From Sulfurospirillum sp. SCADC (GTDB taxonomy: Bacteria; Campylobacterota; Campylobacteria; Campylobacterales; Sulfurospirillaceae): 64,000 nucleotides of DNA. The notes beneath the pieces were generated by a model. The model searched no databases. It saw only the letters and a list, made by a program, of their open reading frames with translations, and was not told the DNA's origin. How positions within the stretch are numbered: the stretch's first letter is position 1; each line of letters begins with the position of its first letter. Both the position numbers and the translations under genes were made by a program. This document shows positions 57,807 through 64,000 of the stretch, piece after piece. The DNA lies in contig NZ_JQGK01000001.1 in NCBI RefSeq assembly GCF_000743525.1, forward strand, positions 124,001 to 188,000, in the 5' to 3' direction.

Positions 57807-58522
57807 TCTCAACCCTCCAAAAATTAGCAGGCATTGGCTCAGACATTGGACATACAAGCAGTTCGAGCATCAATTTTAATGCCAATTTACCGGTGAGCAT
57901 TGAAGTCATACGCCAAATTGATGGAGGACGCTACTGCCTTAAAGTAGGACGCAAAGAGCTCACCACCAAAAGCAGTAAAAATCTCAAAGAGGGTGAAAAA
58001 TACTGGGCAAATTTTGCTGAGGGCAGAGGCGGTATTTTAACCATCTCAAACCTCTACCGACAACCCAAACTCTTTGAAAATGATGCCTATTTTTTGCCCA
58101 TGGGATTGGAACAAGTACTGGACTCTAACGACTTTAGCTACACTGAATTCAGGGCTTTTTTACTCAAACAGCTAGAGAGTGAGATCCATAAAGAGCTCTT
58201 TACCCTCTATGCGTACATGCTCCTAGCCCTCTCCAAAGCTATCATTCATCTTCCCTTTATCCATGAAGGTAAAAAAGTGATGGTGCAGTTTCAAAAAAAA
58301 GAGGATGCATCGCTCCTGTTTTACATCGCTTATGAGCATTTAGGACCAATGTATGGCATCATCCAAGCATCCAATGTTGAAATTGCGGCGATGTATGAGA
58401 AAAGTGTGTACTATTTACAAAAAGAGTGTTCTAAATTGGGTATGATTACACATCTTAGCCTAGACAAAGAGTTCACTCCTCTTTTTGATCTTGGCGATGT
58501 GGCATTAGACGTAAAGGGTTAG
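57791..58522 (+). CDS. Unknown protein, possibly related to FliK hook-length control
   Basis: 243 residues, soluble. No family is recognised with certainty. The first part (LPVSIEVIRQIDGGRYCLKVGRKEL...LKEGEKYWANF) has the small beta-domain text often seen at the N-terminal end of hook-length proteins. The C-terminal part (ASLLFYIAYEHLGPMYGIIQASNVEIAAMYEKSVYYLQKECSKLGM) follows the pattern of the FliK C-terminal domain: strand, LG, strand, then a helix and LxxxG. It starts inside coaBC (ATG at 57791; a second Met 4 codons later) and is 3 bases before the prepilin peptidase. Confidence 0.65.
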   Translation: MFTPMISTLQKLAGIGSDIGHTSSSSINFNANLPVSIEVIRQIDGGRYCLKVGRKELTTKSSKNLKEGEKYWANFAEGRGGILTISNLYRQPKLFENDAYFLPMGLEQVLDSNDFSYTEFRAFLLKQLESEIHKELFTLYAYMLLALSKAIIHLPFIHEGKKVMVQFQKKEDASLLFYIAYEHLGPMYGIIQASNVEIAAMYEKSVYYLQKECSKLGMITHLSLDKEFTPLFDLGDVALDVKG

Positions 58523-58525
58523 TCG

Positions 58526-59257
58526 ATGGGGTTTGAAGCTGTTTTTATCATGATTGTTGGTCTGTGCATAGGATCGTTTTTAAACGTTGCGATTGTGCGC
58601 CTACCTCGTCATCAAAGCATCAATCTGCCTGCATCTCACTGTCCAACATGCTTGCATCCGCTTAAGTGGTACCACAATATTCCGCTTTTTTCATGGCTCT
58701 TGTTAAGAGGGAAATGCGCCTTTTGCAACGTGGGCATTTCGGTGCAGTATCCACTCGTTGAGCTTGGCACTGCTTTGCTTTATGCTCTGTGTTTTTTGCG
58801 TTTACAGAGTCTCACCCAAGCGCTTTTGATGGGCACAATCTTTGCGCTTTTACTCGCACTCAGTATCATTGATTTGCGGTATAAAGCTGTTCCGGATGCA
58901 CTTAGTCTGCCAGCACTCATCCTCGCTTTTTGCACACAAGCGCCTCTGCAATCGCTTCAAAACGGGCTTTTACTGATGGGAGCGTTTACGTTTTTGCGCT
59001 TTGGTATCTCAGCGCTGGCTAAAAAAGAGGTGATGGGCGAAGCGGATATTATTATTGCGGGTATTATCGGTGCGGTACTTGGTATCAAACTGGGGCTTGT
59101 GGCGATTTATATCAGCGCGCTAATTGCCTTGGTTGCATTTATGATCGTATGCAAAAAGGGGTATGAACTTCCCTTTATCCCGTTTCTCGCCTTAGGGCTT
59201 TTGCTCACGTGGTTTTTTGATCTACCAATTTTACATGTAATGGAATTTATCTTATGA
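58526..59257 (+). CDS. Type IV prepilin peptidase (A24 family)
   Basis: 243-residue bifunctional leader peptidase/methylase of the inner membrane. N-terminal GSFLNVAIVRLPR and the paired cysteine motifs CPTC...CAFC (zinc-binding loop), then the two catalytic aspartates in SIIDLRYKAVPD and GEADIIIAG. About eight membrane helices. It needs pseudopilin or pilin substrates encoded elsewhere. The end overlaps the next gene by 4 bases. Confidence 0.93.
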   Translation: MGFEAVFIMIVGLCIGSFLNVAIVRLPRHQSINLPASHCPTCLHPLKWYHNIPLFSWLLLRGKCAFCNVGISVQYPLVELGTALLYALCFLRLQSLTQALLMGTIFALLLALSIIDLRYKAVPDALSLPALILAFCTQAPLQSLQNGLLLMGAFTFLRFGISALAKKEVMGEADIIIAGIIGAVLGIKLGLVAIYISALIALVAFMIVCKKGYELPFIPFLALGLLLTWFFDLPILHVMEFIL

Positions 59258-60279
59258 ATAGAGTCAGTCGTTATCTTTTAAAACATTTCAGTGAGCTCTT
59301 TAGTTCGCTCTTTTTTATTCTCTTTTTTATCACATCCGTGGTATTTTTTATTAAAATAACGGCACTGACCGCTATTATTAAGATGAACTTTTGGGAGTTG
59401 GGAACGCTCTACATCTATCTTCTGCCCAAAACGCTTGTGTATACACTGCCCATTACTTTTTTTATTGCCTTGTGTATTACCCTCTTTAACCTCTCCAAAG
59501 AGAACGAAACCATCGTACTTTTCACGCTCGGATACGATCCCAAGAAAATTGCACAGCTCTTTTTAGGACTCTCCACCCTGCTCTCTTTTATCTTGATTTT
59601 AGATGTTTTATTGCTGATTCCGGTCTCCAAACAACTCAATGCAAACTTTGTAGAGTACAAAAAAGCCGAAGCCAAATTTAACATCAAGGCCAACGAGTTT
59701 GGTCAAAAATTCTCCGATTGGCTCGTCTACATCGAACACAGCGATAATGACAGACACTATAATGGTGTCACACTCTACCAAGCCGCGACGCAAAAAGAGG
59801 ATGAAAAACTCATTGTAGCCACCAATGCCATCATCGACAATGAAAAAGGTGTTCTAAGACTCAATCTTAACCAAGGTAAAATTTTTGAATTTACCAAAGA
59901 GGGCATTCAGCAAGTTGACTTTGAACGCATGCACATCAACTCGCAGCCTAAGACGATTGTGGGGAAACTACAGAGTATTGTTGAGTACTGGAACGGTGTG
60001 TTTACCGATCAGAAACGCGCTTACGACCTCTCCTTTTTACTGCTTATCTCCCTTTTTCCACTTGCCTCAACGTTGGCAGCACTGAGTATTGGGATTGTTA
60101 CGTACCGCTATAACAAAGGTGGTATCTATTTTGAGATGTTTGCAACGATCTCATTTTACCTTGTCCTTGCAACGCTTTTATCCACATGGCATCCGCAAAG
60201 CGCGCCCCTTGTTGTGTTTCTGATTATGTTTTTGAGTGCCTATAAAATTTACCAAAAGCGCATTCGCGCTATGTTCTAG
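59254..60279 (+). CDS. LPS-export permease of the LptF/LptG (YjgP/YjgQ) family
   Basis: 341 residues: N-terminal helices (RYLLKHFSELFSSLFFILFFITSV), a central periplasmic jellyroll part (about 130-255) and C-terminal helices (AYDLSFLLLISLFPLASTLAALSIGI). This topology and the opening motif are those of the membrane subunits that pull lipopolysaccharide out of the inner membrane with LptB. Whether it is F or G cannot be decided; only one such gene lies in the window. Confidence 0.9.
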   Translation: MNRVSRYLLKHFSELFSSLFFILFFITSVVFFIKITALTAIIKMNFWELGTLYIYLLPKTLVYTLPITFFIALCITLFNLSKENETIVLFTLGYDPKKIAQLFLGLSTLLSFILILDVLLLIPVSKQLNANFVEYKKAEAKFNIKANEFGQKFSDWLVYIEHSDNDRHYNGVTLYQAATQKEDEKLIVATNAIIDNEKGVLRLNLNQGKIFEFTKEGIQQVDFERMHINSQPKTIVGKLQSIVEYWNGVFTDQKRAYDLSFLLLISLFPLASTLAALSIGIVTYRYNKGGIYFEMFATISFYLVLATLLSTWHPQSAPLVVFLIMFLSAYKIYQKRIRAMF

Positions 60280-60285
60280 ATACGC

Positions 60286-61020
60286 ATGCGTGTTAAAATC
60301 ATTCTGAGTTACGACGGAAGCGCTTTCATTGGCTTTCAGATTCAAAAAGATGAGACCAAAACCTGCCAAAGTGTTGCAGGTGCGCTAACAAGGGCTTTGC
60401 AGCATATCAACATCGAAACCACCGTTGTGGGCAGTGGACGTACCGATACAGGAGTGCATGCAACCCATCAAGTCTTACATGTAGACCTTCCTCCTTATTG
60501 GAGTAATCTTGCAAAACTTCAAACCCATCTCAATGCGTTGTTAGCACCACATAGTTTTATTCAGCGCATTACACCTGTGGATGCCTCGTTTCACGCACGT
60601 TTTGATGCCAAAAAAAGGCTCTACCGTTACGTACTTTACGATGGGGCGTATCAGCCTTTTTTAGCCCAGTATGCTTTACATGTAAAGAGGCTGGATGTTC
60701 AAAAATTAAACGAATATGCACAGGTTTTTGTCGGATTTCATAACTTCGAGTATTTTAAAAAATTAGGTGGTGGTACAACCAAAGATGAGCGTACGATCTT
60801 TAAAGCAGGAGCGTACCGCTATAAGCATCTGATTGTTATCTACTTTTTAGGCGATGCTTTTTTGCGCTCACAAGTACGGATGATGTGCGGAAGTTTACTT
60901 AAAGCGTGCGATGGAATGCTTGATTACCATGATCTTATCGCACAACGCGATCGTAAAATGAAAGTGTCCACAACACTGATTCCAGCGTGTGGACTTTATC
61001 TCTCACGCGTCTTTTATTAA
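60286..61020 (+). CDS. truA: tRNA pseudouridine(38-40) synthase TruA
   Basis: Isomerises uridines in the anticodon stem-loop. 244 residues: ILSYDGSAFIGFQIQ at the start, GSGRTDTGVHATHQV with the catalytic Asp near residue 52, and RFDAKKRLYRYVLYDG. It ends in TTATTAA at a putative insertion junction with the hairpin-rich element. Confidence 0.95.
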   Translation: MRVKIILSYDGSAFIGFQIQKDETKTCQSVAGALTRALQHINIETTVVGSGRTDTGVHATHQVLHVDLPPYWSNLAKLQTHLNALLAPHSFIQRITPVDASFHARFDAKKRLYRYVLYDGAYQPFLAQYALHVKRLDVQKLNEYAQVFVGFHNFEYFKKLGGGTTKDERTIFKAGAYRYKHLIVIYFLGDAFLRSQVRMMCGSLLKACDGMLDYHDLIAQRDRKMKVSTTLIPACGLYLSRVFY

Positions 61021-61183
61021 CTAATGTTACGCAGTTTGCGTAACGGTATCTTAAACAATGAGTAAAACCCATTGTTTAAGGTCAGGGATTCATCCCCGAC
61101 ACCTCCTAAAGCTTCATAAAACAAGTTTTATGAGAAATAAAAGGTAAGATGTTACGCTCTTTTGAAGAAGTGCGTAACATCCG
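61021..61183. repeat. Hairpin-rich MITE-like element
   Basis: 163 bases between convergent truA and the dihydroorotase homologue hold five hairpins in a row: 61026-61044 (8-bp stem), 61050-61080 (11-bp), 61081-61100 (7 positions, one mismatch), 61114-61133 (8-bp) and 61148-61181 (10-bp). The outer ends are inverted: ATGTTACGCA at 61024-61033 and TGCGTAACAT at 61171-61180. The 7-mer TTATTAA occurs directly on both sides (61014-61020 and 61184-61190), like a target duplication. It holds no ORF. Alternatives are a structured RNA or a relic of an IS200/IS605-type element. Confidence 0.6.
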
Positions 61184-61186
61184 TTA

Positions 61187-62416
61187 TTAATTCAATAGCA
61201 GCTTTCCAGCGACAATCACTTTTTTGACTTTGCCATGCAAGGTTTCCCCGTAATAGAGCGAATGTGTATTGCTCACTTCATAGCTCTCTTTGGGGTCAAA
61301 CAAGACTAAGTCAGCATCGTAGCCCACTTCGATAGCCCCTTTAGACGAAAGCCCTAAAATATGCGCAGGATTGACACAACAGATGCGAATCAGGTCGTTA
61401 AAATCAATCACGCCATTTTTGATTAAAAACGTATGGGCGAGCGTTAAGAACTCTTCAATCGAGCCTATACCAAAGGCAGCATCTTCAAATGCAACATCTT
61501 TGTATAAAATGGATTTAGGCGAATGCGAGGAAGTGAGAATATCGACTAAGCCCTCTTTAAGTGCGCTAATGAGCGCTTTGCGCTCCTCTTCTTCGCGAAG
61601 CGGTGGCATCAATTTTGCATAGGTATTAAAGCCATCGCAACTGGTGTCATTTTTGGCAAGATGATGAATCGACACTTCTGTGTAAAGGTCAGATTTAAGG
61701 GCTTTATGCGATTTGGCGATTTCAAAAGCGCGTTTGGTTGAGAGCGATTTTAACACCACTGTTGCACCGTAAAAATGCGTCATTTCTGCCACTTTAGCAA
61801 CTTCGGCTGTTTCGGAGATTTTAGAGATGCCAGAGAGTCCCAATTTCGAAGCAATCACACCATCGTTCATCAGTCCGTTATCGTCCAAGTTTGGTTCATA
61901 GCACTGCACAAACAGTGGTCTTTTTTTCATCGTTGCGTACTGCATGCCACGCCTTAAAAGATTGGCATTACGGTGTGAATCGGCTAAAATAGCTGCGGCA
62001 CCATTGTTGAGCAACGTCGCAATATTGTGGAGTTGGTCCTCTTTTTCATCGGCTAAAGGAGCGCTCATATGCAGATTGACTTTGGCTTGATCGATCTTAA
62101 ATTTTACCAACTCCAAAAGAGTCGCACTCTCAAGACGTGGGCTAAAATCAGACATCACCACCGCTGTGGTAACACCCCCTTTAAGACAACTGTTGGAGAG
62201 TTTATCGATGTATTCTTGATTGAGACAACTGTTGGAAAAGCGCACGTTAAGATCAATGAGACCTGGAAGCACATAAAGTCCATCAGCATCGATCACTTCA
62301 TCATTTGCTGCTGCATCAAGCGCTTTGCCAACGGCAACAATTTTACCCTCTTGGATCAATACATCGTGGCGAACCACTCCCTCTTGGGTTGACACCAAAG
62401 CATTTTTAATTAACAT
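61187..62416 (-). CDS. Dihydroorotase-like protein lacking catalytic residues
   Basis: 409 residues from the ATG at 62416 (MLIKNALVST), with the amidohydrolase layout of class I dihydroorotases: DGLYVLPGLIDL, GGVTTAVVMSDFSP, IHHLAKND, and the C-terminal ILGLSSKGAIEVGYDADLVLFDP. The metal-binding D-x-H-x-(H/R) motif reads DLNVRF, and the later SDHAPH-type motif reads TSSHSPKS, so both key sites are altered. It is probably a non-catalytic partner, for instance a structural PyrC-like subunit for aspartate carbamoyltransferase. An active PyrC would have to be elsewhere. Its start overlaps the GH3 stop. Confidence 0.82.
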   Translation of the reverse strand: MLIKNALVSTQEGVVRHDVLIQEGKIVAVGKALDAAANDEVIDADGLYVLPGLIDLNVRFSNSCLNQEYIDKLSNSCLKGGVTTAVVMSDFSPRLESATLLELVKFKIDQAKVNLHMSAPLADEKEDQLHNIATLLNNGAAAILADSHRNANLLRRGMQYATMKKRPLFVQCYEPNLDDNGLMNDGVIASKLGLSGISKISETAEVAKVAEMTHFYGATVVLKSLSTKRAFEIAKSHKALKSDLYTEVSIHHLAKNDTSCDGFNTYAKLMPPLREEEERKALISALKEGLVDILTSSHSPKSILYKDVAFEDAAFGIGSIEEFLTLAHTFLIKNGVIDFNDLIRICCVNPAHILGLSSKGAIEVGYDADLVLFDPKESYEVSNTHSLYYGETLHGKVKKVIVAGKLLLN

Positions 62417-63500
62417 GGCTTCCTCTTTTGGATAATTTTTGTTTGAAACGCACAATGCGCTCATAAGAGAGTGCAATTCGCTCAGAGCTCAACTCCCCAT
62501 TGTGAATTGCTTCTTTAATAATTTTATTCACCGTAAAGGTCATACTTGTACTCTCTGCAAAATAGTTGGTAAAGACCAAAATATCAGCCCCTGCATCGAT
62601 ACTGCGAATCACGCGTTGCTTAAAATCAAGACTACTGGCAATCGAGTGGGTGCGTAAATTATCGGCAAACACAACCCCTTCAAAGTGCATTTTATCTCTG
62701 AGCAAGCCTTGGATGATGCGCTTTGAAAAGAGTGTTGGATTTTGGGGATCAAGCTCTTGGTGCATCGCATGAGAGATCAAAACTGCGTCCATTTTACCAA
62801 ACGCGATCAGATCATAATAGGGTTTTAACTGCTCAAAACGCCATGTTTTGGTGACGTCTTCTTCGCTAGAGAAGTTATTCCAAAGATTGGCACCTGCTGT
62901 GGGAAAATACTTGACAACCGGCATCACACCTTCGGCTTTCAGGGCATTGATAAACAGCATCGCATAGGTCGTCACCATCTCTTCGTATGCAGCATAACTG
63001 CGCTGTAATTTTGAGCTATCAAGTACATCGTATTTGGGTTGAAGATCAAGAACCGGTGCAAAATTGACATTAATGCCACTTTTAGCAAGATCTAAACTGA
63101 GTGCTTGATAAAGCGCTTCACTTTCTGCAATATTTTTACTTTGAAACAGTTCATGCGCAGAAGGAGCTTCACTAAAGCCATTTTTAGCATTGAACAGACT
63201 GTTTCCACCCTCTTGTTCAACCGCCACGATCAAGGGAAGCGCTTTGGGGACTTGTGCCTTTAAATACTCATTCAGTTTTTTAAGCTGTACTGGGTTTTGA
63301 ACATTTTTTTCGGTGATAAACACCCCACCAATTTTTTCACGTTTAATATCTTTTGCGATCTGTTCAACCCATTTGTCACCCTCTTTTACGCCATCAAAGC
63401 CGATGATGATCATCTGAGCAATCATATCTTCTAAGGGTGGTGTTTTGGCGTGCACAAGAGAAGTGAAGAGTAAGCAAGAGAAAAAGAACTTAAGCATCAT
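62406..63500 (-). CDS. Secreted glycoside hydrolase family 3 (NagZ-like), divergent active site
   Basis: About 364 residues with a signal peptide ([18 protein letters not shown]), followed by a GH3 barrel: MIAQMIIIGFDG, IGGVFITEKN, LIVAVEQEGG, VNFAPVLDL and VVFADNLRTHSI, where the Asp is in the nucleophile position. The usual KHFPGHG motif reads KYFPTAG, and the following Asp-x-His of NagZ reads WNNF, so the acid/base His dyad is lost. Substrate may differ from anhydro-muropeptides or catalysis may be weak. Two ATGs (63500, 63497); the start overlaps the gpsA stop. Confidence 0.82.
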   Translation of the reverse strand: MMLKFFFSCLLFTSLVHAKTPPLEDMIAQMIIIGFDGVKEGDKWVEQIAKDIKREKIGGVFITEKNVQNPVQLKKLNEYLKAQVPKALPLIVAVEQEGGNSLFNAKNGFSEAPSAHELFQSKNIAESEALYQALSLDLAKSGINVNFAPVLDLQPKYDVLDSSKLQRSYAAYEEMVTTYAMLFINALKAEGVMPVVKYFPTAGANLWNNFSSEEDVTKTWRFEQLKPYYDLIAFGKMDAVLISHAMHQELDPQNPTLFSKRIIQGLLRDKMHFEGVVFADNLRTHSIASSLDFKQRVIRSIDAGADILVFTNYFAESTSMTFTVNKIIKEAIHNGELSSERIALSYERIVRFKQKLSKRGSHVN

Positions 63501-64000
63501 CAATCCGACAACAGGTCTTTCACGCTGATGCGTGGCTCTTTACCCTTTAAAATCAGTGCTATTTCGTGAGCAATGGGTGTATAAATCGCATGTTTTTTAG
63601 AAAGCTCAAAAATGGCTTCAGAGGTAAAAACACCCTCTGCCACTTCGCCAAGAGCGACTAAGATGTCTTCTAGTTTTTTGCCTTCTGCTAAAAAAAGTCC
63701 CACACGATAGTTGCGCGAAAGGGTACTAGACGCCGTTAAAAAGAGATCGCCTGCACCACTGAGCCCCAAAAAGGTCTCATCGTGCGCACCAAAATATTTT
63801 CCAAAACGGCGCATCTCCACTAGCCCTCTAGCTATCAAACTCGCACGTGCGTTATTGCCAAGTTTCAGTCCATCACAAATGCCACTGGCAATCGCCAACA
63901 CGTTTTTATACGCCCCACATACCTCTGCACCCATCACATCTTTTGAGGTATAGGTTTTGATAAACGAAGGGAAAAAGGCGGCGAACTCTTTGGAGAGTCC
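63500..64000 (-). CDS. gpsA: Glycerol-3-phosphate dehydrogenase GpsA, N-terminus beyond window
   Basis: Makes sn-glycerol 3-phosphate for phospholipids. The frame is open across the window edge (167 codons visible). [25 protein letters not shown] carries the catalytic Lys, and [17 protein letters not shown] and [14 protein letters not shown] follow, all of the C-terminal domain. It is first of a run gpsA-GH3-dihydroorotase-like, with one-base overlap at the next start. Confidence 0.93.
   Translation of the reverse strand, partial: GLSKEFAAFFPSFIKTYTSKDVMGAEVCGAYKNVLAIASGICDGLKLGNNARASLIARGLVEMRRFGKYFGAHDETFLGLSGAGDLFLTASSTLSRNYRVGLFLAEGKKLEDILVALGEVAEGVFTSEAIFELSKKHAIYTPIAHEIALILKGKEPRISVKDLLSD

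Overview
The window looks like the chromosome of a Sulfurospirillum-type epsilonproteobacterium (Campylobacterota). Evidence: a ferredoxin-linked 2-oxoglutarate oxidoreductase (oorDABC) beside sucCD, mdh and a monomeric isocitrate dehydrogenase; a hydABCDE/hyp/nikR hydrogenase locus; a short glucose-6-phosphate isomerase; low-to-middling GC; and tightly packed genes with frequent start-stop overlaps. This is inferred from gene content, not from a database match. The two ends cut through fumC (left) and gpsA (right).

Layout. 0-4.3 kb: partial fumC, an AT-rich gap, a cytosine methyltransferase with its presumed restriction endonuclease, a tRNA-Gly(CCC) and a small membrane protein. 4.4-20.9 kb: central carbon genes on the minus strand (oorDABC, sucCD, mdh, icd). 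A module lies between sucC and mdh: GlcD-like flavoprotein, GlcF-like Fe-S protein, DASS carrier, orphan TAXI binding protein, and a histidine kinase with its response regulator. 20.9-25.5 kb: mltG, an AsmA/YhdP-like protein, a HAD phosphatase and a GNAT acetyltransferase. 25.6-46.6 kb: a hydrogen-metabolism cluster, all on the minus strand (tetR-hupSL, hydABCDE-hypF, nikR, hypBCDEA). It is split at 29.2-35.0 kb by an accessory islet holding an IS1595-like protein, a DarTG toxin-antitoxin pair, and a decayed amino-acid-permease/TonB-receptor chimera. 46.7-61 kb: housekeeping and small genes (TerB-like, pgi, YgiQ-type radical SAM, MgtC/DUF4010, thiamine-binding-like, mdaB/hxlR, hexose-phosphate mutarotase, fliP, glmU, coaBC, a FliK-like unknown, prepilin peptidase, LptF/G, truA). 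61.0-61.2 kb: a hairpin-rich, MITE-like element. 61.2-64 kb: a dihydroorotase homologue that has lost catalytic residues, a divergent GH3 lipoprotein-like or secreted hydrolase, and partial gpsA.

How it works together. The Oor/Suc/Icd/Mdh/Fum enzymes form most of a TCA cycle that uses ferredoxin or a similar low-potential carrier. The inserted GlcD/GlcF/DASS set would take up and oxidise a 2-hydroxy acid, under a dedicated two-component system. HydABC is a periplasmic quinone-reducing uptake hydrogenase, matured by HypA-F, HydD and HydE with nickel control by NikR. HupSL is a second, cytoplasmic type without a cleavable large-subunit tail. A palindromic TetR-type box sits just upstream of hydA, and a TetR gene heads the hupSL operon.

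The most striking feature without a gene is an iterated palindrome, TTACATGTAA. I count 29 perfect copies by eye, inside and between genes; chance would give well under one. It is absent from the restriction-modification genes and the TCA block, and perfect copies are absent from DarTG. I saw no CRISPR array, rRNA, prophage or complete insertion sequence.
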